Assembly: GCA_026874595.1 (NCBI GenBank)
Contig: CM049314.1
Location: 4,053,318 to 4,117,317, forward strand
Length of the DNA stretch: 64,000 bases
Direction of reading: 5' to 3'
Source: Sipunculus nudus
Taxonomy: Eukaryota > Annelida > Sipuncula > Golfingiida > Sipunculidae
In this document: positions 25,441-37,560 of the stretch, one piece after another
Layout: each line of letters begins with the position of its first letter
Position numbering within the stretch: the first letter of the stretch is position 1
Notes under the pieces: generated by a model
Seen by the model: the letters and a program-made list of their open reading frames with translations, nothing else
The model's database searches: none
Told to the model about the DNA's origin: nothing
Made by a program: the position numbers and the translations under genes

Positions 25441-26349
25441 TTCTTAGGAAAAACTTAAAATGATAGGCTTATTTTCGATCGCATGACCACTGGTTCAGTT
25501 TTATTTAATAGGACTGGGTTGTCTCTGGACGATTGCCGTGACATAAATAATTTTCTATGAAAATAAAACGTGCGAATAACATGCTTATTTGCAAAATATT
25601 TGTAAACGGTAACTATATATACACAATAGAACATTCTGTGATAAGATGCTCGTATTATCGCCCGGTTAATATTTTGTTTGATACCTTGTTTCATCGAGCC
25701 TCTTTGGTATTTATTTAATTAATCAATATATGAGTTTTATGTTACTTAGATGGTACGTGCATGATTCTATAAAGTAATTGAATACCGTAAAATCATTCAT
25801 GAGAAAAACCACTTTGTCTCTACCAGAATAAATATAAATAAATATTATTTTTTTCTGAATAGATCTTCACTCATGGTTTCAGAAAGCAGAAACTGAACTT
25901 TAAAAAAAGCGACTTGATTCAGGCCGTCATTTCTCATTATAAAGAAAAATCTACCTGCAATTCATTTTAATCTTGGTGTACCTTTGATGAGAATTCTTGG
26001 CACTGGCTACAAGAACTTCCCTCGAGATCAAAGGGATGATACCTTGGGACCCATTTGTCATGCTTAATTACTGAAAAGCTAGATTGATAATGGTAGTACG
26101 TTATTGATTAATGTAAACGTAAAGTTTGGGGTTTATAGTCTGACATCGGCGACGATGGTATAGTCATATCCGACTTTACACTTTGCTTTCCTGATCTTCC
26201 GGTTTATTTATTCTTGTAGCTTTTCCGGCTCCCTTGGGAGCACACAACCAAAGTAGCCATTACAGTAGCGCCATATCGGTCCTCTGACATTACTCCTCCA
26301 GATTACTGGCTGTCAGAGTGGCTTTACATATAGGTCTGAAGTACGCATT
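25441..26349. other. No gene recognised
   Basis: Non-coding between the minisatellite and the dispersed repeat at 26.35 kb. Confidence 0.4.
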
Positions 26350-26815
26350 ATACGGCCTCATGGCGATGCAAATATTTCGTCATTTTTGACAACGCCTCAT
26401 AGCCTACAGGTACATTGACATAAACCAGACTAATCGTTAGAATGTTTATTAGACTTTTTAACAACACCAAACATGTGCGAGAAGAGTTCCGTTTTAACAC
26501 AGCATACCGGTAAATCCCTCCATAGTTTGTTGAATTCCTGACCGCATGAACACAGGCAGGGCTCGCACGGTTTACTGGATGCAGACAACTTGTACGCGAT
26601 ACAGGGAATGATTCGATACCATAGAGAGAGAGTTTCAGTTTGGGTTGTGAGTTCACATGTATTCTCTTGTGTGAATTTATCATTCATAGCATAATGTTAA
26701 GATTATATGTTGTTTACCACATTATGAATGCAACTTGATCGAAGACCACTGCGATGCATTCTTCTATTTGCTTGTATCACGACTCTAGTAGGCTTACATT
26801 TATAAACGTGCATGC
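26350..26815 (+). repeat. Dispersed repeat family, copy A
   Basis: Aligns along its length with 42430-42900. Shared landmarks include AATATTTCGTCATTTT, ATGTGCGAGAA, GTTGAATYCC, AACTTGTACGC(A/G)ATACAGG and TTGTATCAC. It ends near a TTATAAA-like sequence. No conserved reading frame explains the similarity, and the family is unidentified. Confidence 0.75.
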
Positions 26816-27660
26816 AAATCAGTTACAAAAATACAACATGCACTTTACTAGTATTTGTTTATAAAATCCAGGATTTAATCAGGATATGATTTGGTTGAGC
26901 CATTTCGATAAAACCCGCTCTGTGTTGATTGTTAGTTTAATCAAATTATAGAGCAACCAGTCAACAATCGAGGAAAACTACGTTTCTTGTTTCAAGATTT
27001 ACTGACATCACAAACATTTACTTTTGAATTAAATGTAAAATGCAAATATTTATAATGGAAAATAAAATATCAAATAATCTCTGTTACTTACATTATAAAA
27101 GACTCCTTTAACTTGATGGCCGTGAATTCGTCAACACAAACACTAGACCACACTCTACAATGTACTAGGTAGGAAACTAACTACAGAACTCTACTGCACA
27201 ATCTACAGAACTCTACTGCAAAATACACCAACTTATTTTCGCTATTGAATTAATGGTTGCAAGAAATACTGGAAGGTATCCAATATCTTTTATTCTCTCG
27301 ATACAAAAGATTAAAATATATCTTAATAAATTATTGCTGAAAAGTGCTCAGAGGACACAGTTTAGACAAAACTATTTTCATACTATACCACAATCAATAA
27401 TGTTTAAACAAAAATAATACACCGGATATAACAACATCTTTTCTTATTCAACAGGCATTATATTTTTCCTTGCATTGTCATAAAACATATTTTCTTGAAA
27501 AATATAAATTCTTTAACGAAAGTAAATAATTCATCCCGTCTCATTAAATGATATCTTCAGAAAACATACATCATAAGATTCCAAACTTGTAACATTCTCT
27601 GGCATTTAGTGTAATTTTTTTTTCTGAAATGAAAATTGTCCCTAATGTTAGTGAATGGCC

Positions 27661-28830
27661 CTAACGTCGAGAGTTTCGTTCTCCCAACATAAAAGACACT
27701 GTGTGTTGCGGAGCTGTTTGAATCAACTGAGTCGGGGAAGACGCAGACCGAAGCAACTGATTTTCCCTGAACATCGCTCTCCTCCTGCGTCGTCTCTGCA
27801 TGGCTGAAAGTTTCCTCTTCACTTTATCGTAAGCAAAACAGAACAAATATATAAACATCATTCCAACCAGGGAAGCTGCAATATTCACACCCGTTCGGTA
27901 GTCATACTCACTTATATAAGGCTTTTGTGTTGGGTAGCTTAAAAGAGGACAGCGCCTTGTTTGGGTTTCGCACACCAGATGGCGGTACGATACATTGAGC
28001 AAACTCTGTCCTGAAAAAGATGACGGGCTGTCACATTTAAGTACTCTCCATTCACGTTTAAGGTAACTTTGGAATGTTAACCAGTATTTCATAATCCTGA
28101 TTGTACAATCACACGTCCATTTGTTTCCGAAGAGTCGTATCTCTCGTAGCTTATCAAACCGTTGAAGTGTTTTGAAATTTATAGACGTCAAATTGTTATA
28201 GGATATGTCGACCGATTTTAAATGGAAACTGTTATTAAACAAATGTTCTGGAAGAACTTTCATACCTAAACCACTAATATTAATATTTTCTACGCGAGAA
28301 GGCAATATGATAGCTTCAAGGGATTCCCATTTTATAGGATTATACCCGATGCTAATACTCCTCAAATTACGTAATCCCCTAAATTCCGATGACGGTAAGG
28401 TCTGCAGCAAATTTCTTGTTAAATCTAATGACCGTAATAAATGTAGCCGCGATAAACTCCCATTTTCAATGAAGCTTAATTGATTATGACTCAAATCTAA
28501 TACTTCTAATCTATGTAGGAATTGGAAGGAAGTCCTAAATATTGCGTCGATTTTATTTTTGCGTAAAATGAGTGACGTAATTCCCGAATTCCTTTCAAAA
28601 GTCGTGTTTGGTATTGACTGTATGGCGTTGACACTCAAATCAACTTTGGTTATGTAATTCGAAAAATTTCTGAATGGAATGTGTTGAAGGTCACGGTTAC
28701 TGCAGTTCATTGTTCTGCCAGAAATGACGCATTGTGCATTGTTGTATCCCTCGCTGAGCAGGACAAGTTCCAGGGCGGCCAGAATAAAGGAAGCCAGTGT
28801 GCTGGCACGACATCCATCAGTGCTGCCCAT
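27661..28830 (-). CDS. LRR type I transmembrane protein A
   Basis: 389 aa, one coding exon. Hydrophobic signal peptide at about 10-28; LRRNT-like cysteines C34 and C43; about eight leucine-rich repeats at about 60-237 (for example LEVLDLSHNQLSFI, LRSLDLTRNLLQTL, LKSVDISYNNLTSI). An LRRCT cap follows with C240, C242, C266 and C287, then membrane helix at about 314-334. The roughly 55-residue tail has a run of arginines (346-351) and HTVSFMLGE (376-384). Several N-x-S/T sites fit an extracellular ectodomain. A splice acceptor TTTTGCAG lies 8 nt before the ATG (28839-28841), so an upstream 5'-UTR exon is implied. Its relative is at 37561-38778. The tail lacks a TIR or kinase domain, so it is not a Toll receptor. 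Adhesion or receptor role is inferred; ligand unknown. A TTTATT at 27289-27294 could be the poly(A) signal. Confidence 0.93.
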   Translation of the reverse strand: MGSTDGCRASTLASFILAALELVLLSEGYNNAQCVISGRTMNCSNRDLQHIPFRNFSNYITKVDLSVNAIQSIPNTTFERNSGITSLILRKNKIDAIFRTSFQFLHRLEVLDLSHNQLSFIENGSLSRLHLLRSLDLTRNLLQTLPSSEFRGLRNLRSISIGYNPIKWESLEAIILPSRVENINISGLGMKVLPEHLFNNSFHLKSVDISYNNLTSINFKTLQRFDKLREIRLFGNKWTCDCTIRIMKYWLTFQSYLKREWRVLKCDSPSSFSGQSLLNVSYRHLVCETQTRRCPLLSYPTQKPYISEYDYRTGVNIAASLVGMMFIYLFCFAYDKVKRKLSAMQRRRRRRAMFRENQLLRSASSPTQLIQTAPQHTVSFMLGERNSRR

Positions 28831-31361
28831 GCTGATTCCTGCAAAACATCAATAAGTTCAGTTATTATTTCACACAAAACATATACATGTTATTACCATA
28901 CCAAGGGCCAGGTATGTAACCAACATAATTAACCGTATGCAGTGATTACTACGCAGTAGTTCCAGCCAAGTTCATACAACTTCAGCGCACACGCACCAGG
29001 ACCTTAATAAACACACTTGGAGTCCTGCGTTGATGTCAATTTCATTAAGTACATTCAAACTGGCGACTGCTGCACTTGTCCAAATGTGTTATTCAAGATG
29101 TCACACTAAATCATTTCATAAATAAAAAAGGGCATTGCAAAAGCGACCACTGGGTATCTGCCAGATCACCGAGGTGTGCAGTAAGTTAGGTATTGGATGT
29201 CTTGGCGTTTCTGACACCCAAAATGTTGCCATACCACTTTTTTTTCAATTAGGCCTTGCTTGTCATATATGTTTATATGCTACTTAGATCAACAATAAAA
29301 AAAACTGTAGGTTGAGCAACCATTCTGATGTTCGGGTTATAACTATTAAAGTTCTGTAGACATGCACAAATAACAGGCCAACACATCCGAACACTGCTGA
29401 ATTAAGTGAAATTCAACAATAATAAAGGCAAAAGATATAACGGCGCCTATAGCGCTCTGTATTAAATCAAACTATCTAAGATCTCTGGACAGAGGAAATC
29501 GTTTACATTATTTAACAATAGAGATTAAATCTAGATTTATACAAAAGGTGGCTTCGGGTTTGCCATATCCTACCAAGGAGCTACAGGAATAAACAAGCCG
29601 AAAGATCAGGAAGGCAATTAAACAGTCGGATGGAACTAACCTTGTCTTTTGAATTACCTACAGTTCATTAAAGCGTACGAAGAGTAAGCAATATATCACA
29701 TGAATTCTACAGAGAAGATAGATGAATACTATTTTAGTCAGCATTGTTTCTCTCTGTATATGGTGTTACTCGGAAAGAAAAATATCTGATTGAAAAATAT
29801 CTGATTCCTGAGACGTTAAGCCATGCTAAAAAAGTCTTGCACGGACAAATATAGTATGGACCGAGTGGCCTTTTTTAACATAACGGTGGCGACAAAATGC
29901 ATGTCAACAGGCAGGTACGATCCTCAAGCAGAGGTTATACACCACAGTCGTTCCAAATGTCCTGCCATTGTAACCGCTGCTTTTCATAGCAAGATTCTGT
30001 GGGTCTCACCACCATGTCTAACAATGCATTGTTATCAGACTAATGAGAGAGTGGTATCTTATACCACTGAATGGCAATGGTCCTTGACCGGGATAAAGTA
30101 ATTGACTTATTCCACAATGAGAAAGAGTAATGAAATGTCTATAACAGTATTTTGGTGAGTTAGATTACCTCCAGTATTAAGTTAATTGTTCCTTGACTGT
30201 TATTGGACCCCCCCCCCCCGCTAGAAATTTATAAAAAAAATCCCTTCATAACATGATCAGAAAAGGTTGCTATTCACAAACTAAACTGCCGACCAAAGAA
30301 AAACATACTACTGGTGGTGGAGGTATAACTTGGTCTTAGATGTAGCGGTTTCAGATTACCCCCTCTTCGGATACCCCCCCCCCCCAAAAAAAAAAAAAAC
30401 TCCCTACAGTATCAGATTATCCCCTTTGCTTCTTTATGTTTATTTACTTTAATTTTTTTTAATATTTTTTATTTCTTTGTTCTGCATTTTTCAAATTAAT
30501 TTGAATATTTATTCCTTACGTTTACAGGTAATGGGCCATGCGCGTTGTTGAACTGTATGAATCAATATAAATGTAATTACCAAATTATTTAGATACTAAT
30601 TTGCGGCAATTATATTTTTTTCGGATTGATTGCAACTTTTAATATCGTGTCTTTCATGTGGTTTATCTCAAAATATCATGAGTGTAAAATACTTGAATTT
30701 ATAACTTTTTTATCAACGTTGTTATTCTGAACGGTACGGGGTTAACTAAAATCGGTTAAGATCCTTAGTCACAGGGTTCACACAAGGAAATAATAATACC
30801 CCGAAGAGGTTTAGCATATCAGCATGTGGTGTCCATATTAAGCATACCAAGATTCTCAGGTACATAACAGAAACTCCAAGAATTGTCATGGTAAGCGCAT
30901 AGACCCCCTCCCCTCCAGAAGCCGTCTCCCTTAGTACTTAGCCCCAACATTTAATCAGCTAATGTAGCCGCCTTTGTTTAGTAGATGCATTTAGTTTGGG
31001 AAAATGTGAAAAGGTGCAATACATTTATATTCGGGTCTGATGGTCTGTGTATGATCTAGAACTATAGTTTTTTATTGCATCGAGACGGGTTTAATCACAT
31101 TTAGGTGATCTCCCGGCCATCTGTCGTTAAAGGCATGGAAATTTGTTTTTGTGTAGAAGCATTTGACATATCAGTTGGCAAAAGAAAATCTTGAATTTAT
31201 TATCCTAATGAAGCTGGTGTTGTTTTCATCTATGTCTGTTTATTCACTGGCTTTTAGTCTGGTTCTTTTGAAGGTTACACAAAAACCACTTCACCTATAT
31301 CTATGACACTGTGTAGGGGTGGGATATGGACAAGAGATGATCCAATTAAATTTTGGTGAAA
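28831..31361. other. 5' flank / presumed first intron of LRR protein A
   Basis: The 5'-UTR exon must lie upstream of 28841 but cannot be placed. Poly(C) runs and TTTCAGATTACCCCCTC-like text near 30350-30425 resemble sequence at 61.2-61.5 kb, suggesting a small shared repeat. No further coding exon is recognised. Confidence 0.4.
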
Positions 31362-31625
31362 GAGCATTTATATAGGGCTTGTATGCCTACTTGGAGTCGT
31401 TAATGGGGGAATGTACTGCAACATGCATCCATCCTGTTGCATTGATACCCAGGTAAAATGCCGATAATCGCAACATTAGACTTCATGTGATGAATTAATG
31501 CAAAGGAATACATGTGAACTCACAAACCAAACTGGACACCCGTCTATGTGGTAACGAGTCGTTTCCTGTATCGCGTACAAGTTGACTTTCGTCCGGCAAC
31601 ACTTAAGAGCCAAGCCTCTTGTCAA
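31362..31625 (-). repeat. Dispersed repeat family, copy C (inverted)
   Basis: On the minus strand this aligns with 42640-42900. Shared blocks are AACTTGTACGC-ATACAGGAAA, GGTTTGTG-GTTCACAT, ATTAATTCATCA, GATTATCGGC, CAGTACATTCCCCCAT and a terminal ATATAAATGC. The TATAAA-like end faces the LRR protein A gene about 2.5 kb away, but plus-oriented copies elsewhere have no gene downstream, so a promoter role is unproven. Confidence 0.7.
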
Positions 31626-31689
31626 GCGGACAGATATTCAACAAACAAGCAGAGTAATATTATAATATTCTGATTTAAACAGTCCTTTT

Positions 31690-31765
31690 CTCGCACAGGT
31701 AAGTGTTGATAGAAAGAACAAAACTTTTCTGGCACAGGTAGGTGTTGATAGAAAGTATCCTAAAG
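31690..31765 (+). repeat. Short tandem duplication
   Basis: CACAGGTA(A/G)GTGTTGATAGAAAG occurs twice about 44 bp apart. The matching G-T dinucleotides are probably not splice donors, since no exon abuts them. Confidence 0.6.
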
Positions 31766-32129
31766 ACTGGTCTGGTTTATGTTAAGCTCCTTCATAGTGC
31801 CGTACAGTGGGGTCCTCGTTCAGCATATTATCTCCTCGTTCAGTGCAGTGGTCGTAGAGTCTAATGCCAGGGGGCCGATATTGCACCAGGGACCAAGGGG
31901 GTTTATATACCTAGGCGGAGGTATGCGTTCTACTTGGCACTATTCTAGTTGCAGTTACAGTTAACATATGCAGGAGTTACCTTTTTGCGTTTTTTTTGGC
32001 GTGAAGTTCTAATGCATATACTATAGTTAATCAGATTCCGTCAGAGTTTCAACTGTCAATACATACTTAGGAAAAGAATGAAATAAACCGATCGAAATAT
32101 TTATGGAAAAGAATCCAAACAGTTTGAGC

Positions 32130-32520
32130 AACTCCATAATGTACGTGTATTAATACATTATAGATCTCTATGTGAACACATAACAACGGACTGGAGATCA
32201 ATAAGCGGATACACATAGTGGAGCGCTGTGTAAACAAACAAACGCTTTGTGGATCTACGTAAAAACGCATAAAAACGTCAATATTGTGGCAACCCGTTCA
32301 TCAACACGAATTGTGGATCTCTGTATCTACGTAGAAAAAGCGTTAGGGATTTCTGTATCAACACAGAAAAAAAGCATTGTGGATCTCTATGTCGACGCTT
32401 AAAAATGCATTCTTGACCTGTTTATTCACGCCCACATACGCACTGCGGACAGTTTGTCAACACATAAAACGTAACGTGGACTCTTGTGTCAACGCTTAAA
32501 AATCGTTTGATCACATTCGC
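32130..32520 (+). repeat. Degenerate ~45-55-bp minisatellite
   Basis: Variants of TTGTGGATCTCTGTATC and of CAACGCATAAAAA alternate about seven times with many substitutions. Confidence 0.6.
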
Positions 32521-33720
32521 ATTCAGTCATAAGTGGGTATATCACCGATGGTTTTTTTATAACAGGATACTTTGGAATACGACTTTCGTTTTATGCGATA
32601 ATATTGTTTTTATTGTCTTCATTTTAAAGCTTAAAACATTTCACACATTTTGAAATATTTCACCTTTACTTAAAGCGTAACCTGCAATATATTATAAATA
32701 AATGTGTGTGTGTGTTGGGGGGGGGGAGGGCAATTGTGGGATGCTCCCAAAATCGTGCTCGCCTTCACTTATTCGCCCAGTAGTCCCAAGGTTCAATCAT
32801 GCATAAGTGAATTATCATGTGTGGATATTTGTTGCTTACGTCTCTAGATCCAGAACGATTTATTATTATTTTAGTGCAAGAGCAATATCCTGAACGGAGC
32901 TTAAATATACGTGTTCTATAAAAACTACAATCATCATCCGTCACACATTCTGTCACTTCATGAAATGTATTTGATGAAGTGGATGACTTGGCGGCATGAG
33001 AAACATAAAAAAAAAACTTACAACATCCTAGTGGGCTGAAAAAAGGAAAATTGAGATGTAATAAAACTGAAAGAACACTTTTTTCGAGGTTTAATCATGT
33101 GGCAGTCAGTCAACATTTTAACAGTTAAGTATTTATAAATATGACGTGATTCAGGCACGTCATACAAACAAGTAAAATTCCCTGTAATTCTCATTGCGTG
33201 TGGCGTAGTCGAAGGCATGGTCTAGTGACATGGTGACACATACAGTTATATACACTAGGGTTGTGGTATACAGACTGCCGAAATTACAAAATTTAAAGCT
33301 ATAACCAAACGTGACAGCTGACCTGTGCTTTCAAAACACAGGAACTGGTAAAAAAGAAATAACTCGGTTAAGAGTGAATTCTGAATCTGAAACATATTTC
33401 CTACCCTGCTGATAGTTTTTACCAAATAATTCGAAGTAGTTCTCTAGATATTAACTTGGGAGAGACAAACTATATAACCTCAGTTGGTAGTTTAAATTAA
33501 AACACGGTATGTGTGTCTTGATCAAGTTTTTTTTATTCATTTACTGTTTTCTAAGTAAAGTGTGGTTATAATTACTGTATTTTGGGTTAACTTGAACACA
33601 ACAATTTTATCTATATAATATGATGTATTTTATGCTGTATTTTATGATGTAACTTATAGCAACAGCTTTACTTTTTAGCTAGCGAACACTTTTATCCTGG
33701 AACGGCAATCATATCATATA
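32521..33720. other. No gene recognised
   Basis: Contains a short (GT)n/poly(G) stretch near 32703-32730; otherwise unremarkable. Confidence 0.4.
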
Positions 33721-33722
33721 AG

Positions 33723-33723
<1 letters not shown>

Positions 33724-33777
<54 letters not shown>
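33724..33777. repeat. (TA)n microsatellite
   Basis: About 54 bp of AT dinucleotide. Confidence 0.97.
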
Positions 33778-33784
<7 letters not shown>

Positions 33785-34131
33785 CGGGCGTGAGGCAGGG
33801 TGCAAGTTCACGGTGTTCCTGGTGGCGGCATAGAGGACAAGCAGGCTGTGTAAGTAGTGAATTGAGTTGGCATGAACGTAACGTGACCATCTGTACTTAT
33901 ATGAATGATTATCCTTCTGACTACGGAGAATTACACATTGAGAATTACACATGGAGAATTGAAAATAGTCGAACAAGTTGTTTCTGACTACAGTACAGAT
34001 GTAAATCGGTATCCAATAACCCGATCCATCAAGGAGCCCATTAGGTTTTGGGAGATAATTATAAACAAATCAGTTTATATTGAAATATTATCTCTTGGTT
34101 ATAATAACAAGCATCACACTTTGTCACGAAT

Positions 34132-35135
34132 ATGAGTGTAACACAGAATATGATAGAAACACAGAACATGATTGATACACAGAACATGATAGATACACAG
34201 AACATGATAGATACACAGAACATAAAAGAACCACAGAATATGATAGATACACAGAATATGATAGATACACAGAATACCGTGGATACACAGAATATGATAG
34301 ATACACAGAATATAATAGATACACAGAACATGAAAGAACCACAGAATATGATAGATACACAGAACATAAAAGAACCACATAATATGATAGATACACAGAA
34401 CATAGAGGAACCACAGGATATGATAGTTACACAGAATATGATAGATACACAGAATATGGTAGATACACAGAATATGAAAGATACACAGAATATGATAGAT
34501 ACACAGAACATGGTAGATTCATATAATATGGTAGATACACAGAATATGATAGATACACAGAATATGATAGATACACAGAATATGATAGATACACAGAATA
34601 TGATAGATACACAGAATATGATAGATACACAGAATATGATAGATACACAGAATATGATAGAAACACAGGATATGATAGATACACATAATATGATAGAAAC
34701 ACAAAATATGATAAAAACATAGAATATGATTAATACACTGGATATGATAGATACACAGAATACGATAGATACACAGAATACGATAGAAACACAAAATATG
34801 ATAGAAACATAGAATATGATTAAAACACAGAATATGATATATACACAGAATATGATAGATACACAGAATTCGATAGATACACAGAATGTGATTGAAACAC
34901 AGAATGTGATAGAAACACAGAACGTGATAGGAACACAGAACGTGATAGATACACAGAACATGATAGATACACAGAATGTGATAGAAACACAGAACATGAT
35001 AGATACACAGAACATGATAGATACACAAAATATGATAGATACACAGAACATGATAGATAGACAGAATATGATAGATACACAGAATATGATAAAAACATAG
35101 AATATGATAGATACGCAGAATATGATAGATACACA

Positions 35136-35138
<3 letters not shown>
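34132..35138 (+). repeat. 18-bp minisatellite (~55 copies), open in several frames
   Basis: Unit ATGATAGATACACAGAAT is repeated about 55 times with substitutions but almost no length change. Because the unit is 18 nt and lacks stops in most frames, it yields long artificial open frames: the hexapeptide MIDTQN on the plus strand, and FCVSII, SVYLSY and ILCIYH on the minus strand (longest 404 codons). There is no non-repeat domain, signal peptide or splice context. The array's right end merges into a (TA)n tract, as if the terminal AATAT had expanded. I call this a minisatellite rather than a gene. Confidence 0.9.

Positions 35139-35191
<53 letters not shown>
35137..35191. repeat. (TA)n microsatellite at the end of the 18-bp array
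   Basis: About 54 bp of TA, continuous with the last minisatellite unit. Confidence 0.97.
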
Positions 35192-35197
<6 letters not shown>

Positions 35198-36520
35198 CAT
35201 TTGAAATAAAATAATTTCCGAAATTGGCCATCCTCTCTCTCTCTTTCTCCCTCTGTCTTTCTCTCTCTCTCATTTTCTCTCTCTCGCTCTTTCTCGCTTT
35301 CTCTCTGTGCTGATTCAGCTTAACAGGCCCAAGAACACATTCTATTCGTTACTGTTGCAAACACATTTTATTGTTGTGAAAAAAACTACATAAAAACCAC
35401 ACTCCTGTGCAGAGTAAAGTGGCAAAATGCCAACCACAGCCAAATTGATGAAAGTATAAAGACCTCACACGCGAATTTACAATAAAACATTGTGCCATGT
35501 TGAAATGGATATTTAATATAATCCCTTAATTACAAAACCTATCACCTTCTCACACACACACACACACACAATAAGTAGCTCTTGTACTCCAAGGAGTTCA
35601 TACTAAAATTAAGCATTCCAACATAAATCTGAAAATATTATTAGTATGTGCTGACATCAAAAATACCTGTTTATAATATCCATATAAAAGTAAGATTTCA
35701 CATCATTAAAAAATTCTCATGAAAATACTGGGGTTTTTAATTATGAAACATAAATACTCTTCATGTAAAATAAAACGATCTTTAGAAACATTACAAAGAA
35801 TAAAATGCTTAAAATTTATTATCTCTAATTACCATGTACTTGAATCTTCTTTATCTCATATTAAATTGTATATATACGAAACTCTAATATGAGCACAAAT
35901 AAAATGTATACGGCGATATTGCATAATAAACAGCGGTCATAGGAACCTTTATTACTCAAGAGTTAATGTATTATATGGATATTAAGCAACACTTTATTGC
36001 ATACTGATACAGTTTATTCTAAAGTCTTGGTAAAATATGAACAGCTAAACTGAGTGCACCGCAACAATCTCACACGTTTTTAATAAGGGAATCTAAAAGG
36101 CCTTCACCGGTTTTACATATTGACAGTACAGTCCTATGCCTTCCGTTTTCGCGGCATAGTCACTGGTCACGTCAATTAGCAATATTACATTAAGAAGATA
36201 ATTTGTTGGATGATTCGTCAAGGGATTTTATGTTTGCCACTTAATAAGTAGTTATAGATTTTAGTAATTTCCTGTGTTTTTTTTTTTCAATTAATTTGTC
36301 ACGCATACTAACCTTTTTTTTCAAAGATATTTTTGGAGGAGGTAACTACCTATATTTTTTTATGCTGACATCACTTATTGTGAAGCTAAGTATGTACACC
36401 TGCGGAGTTCCCTTTCCGCTTGGGACTAAGTGGTGTCACCCAGGCCCGGTGTCTACTACATTTGCAGATCCTGGCTGTGTAATATACCCCATTGCTGGGT
36501 CACAACACCTAAGAACCTCG
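35192..36520. other. No gene recognised
   Basis: A (CT)-rich block at 35232-35305 and (CA)n at 35547-35571; otherwise AT-rich and non-coding. Confidence 0.45.
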
Positions 36521-36830
36521 GAAACACGCATTCTTTTGTGAATGATTCTCTGCTGTGGGGCAGAGCTTTCCCATAAAGCCAGCAGAGCGCTCACCCGAGG
36601 TGGCGGCTGACCGAGTACATCTCACCTCTCCTCGAGTGAGATTTGAACTAACGAACACGCAATCTTTTGTGAATGATTCTCTGCTGTGGGGCAGAGCTTT
36701 CCCATAAAGCCAGCAGAGCGCTCACCCGAGGTGGCGGCTGACCGAGTACATCTCACCTCTCCTCGAGTGAGATTTGAACTCACGAACACCCGGGTTTAAG
36801 TCCCGTGCCCTACCATTAGACCGCAGATGT
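36521..36830 (-). repeat. tRNA-derived SINE with an internal 131-bp tandem duplication
   Basis: On the minus strand 36826-36761 looks like a tRNA: A-box-like GGTCTAATGGTAGGGCAC, an anticodon-arm-like GGGACTTAAACCC, and a perfect T arm GTGAG-TTCAAAT-CTCAC. The acceptor stem does not pair, so it is not a tRNA gene. The adjoining body (GGTCAGCCGCCACCTCGGG ... GCTCTGCTGGCTTTATGGG) is present twice; copies start at 36541 and 36672 on the plus strand and are nearly identical. The close identity suggests a recent duplication. Confidence 0.8.
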
Positions 36831-37486
36831 AGAATGAAGAATGTTAACTTTGCATTTTATATTTAATTTCAGGTGACACATGACAAAAGTAGGTGTCACA
36901 AATTTCATTGCATTCACGGCCTAGTGGGTTTCCACATAAATTCAGCTTGCCAGCATTTAAACATTGAGCAATTTTTGACAAAACCTTAAAAATTCACCAT
37001 GTTAATAAAGGCAGTTTCAGAAATAGTTTGGACAACATATTTTTGTTCCAGGAAAAGTTGCATTTTATTTATTGCATTTGCTTATTTGAAGGCACGTCAA
37101 ATTAACAATTTCACTATGTGTCATTTATTGTTCCCAATGTTATTTCTGTATGTATATAATGCAAGGGATTTTGGGAACCTTGAGTTCTAGCTTTCCTATA
37201 TCTGCACCAACATTGACATATGCTTGTAGTGTAGGAACCATATAACATTAACCCAGAATATAAATAAAAAACATATATGAATCAACAGTATACTTTTGTG
37301 TTTATATCTTTCATAAAGAAATCTAAACATTTTCTCACGTCGGCATATCAGGAGTTATTATTCAGCTCTTTTTGACCATGTTAGTGTTGAAATAAATAAT
37401 ATAACCATGAAACTGTCACAAAATGATATAATACTGTTTCTCCTTTAAACGAGACAATAGAAACACGCAATGATATAAACACATGT

Positions 37487-37490
<4 letters not shown>
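36831..37490. other. 3' flank of LRR protein B
   Basis: TTTATTTATT at about 37064-37073 reads AATAAATAAA on the minus strand and may serve as poly(A) signal for the LRR gene, about 490 nt past its stop. No other gene is recognised. Confidence 0.4.

Positions 37491-37540
<50 letters not shown>
37491..37540. repeat. (TA)n microsatellite in the presumed 3' UTR
   Basis: About 50 bp of AT beginning only 20 nt past the stop codon of LRR protein B on the transcribed strand. Confidence 0.96.
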
Positions 37541-37545
<5 letters not shown>

Positions 37546-37560
37546 TGACTCAAGTCGGCA

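Noticed and set aside
34132-34722. 196-codon plus-strand and 404-codon minus-strand open frames
   Set aside because: They are products of an 18-bp repeat without stop codons; no unique sequence, domain or gene context supports a protein.
32060-35140. CRISPR-like arrays
   Set aside because: The repeats are contiguous minisatellites without regular unique spacers, in eukaryotic sequence with introns and LINEs.
36761-36826. Intact tRNA gene (minus strand)
   Set aside because: T arm and boxes are present but the acceptor stem does not pair and the anticodon arm is imperfect; better explained as a SINE head.
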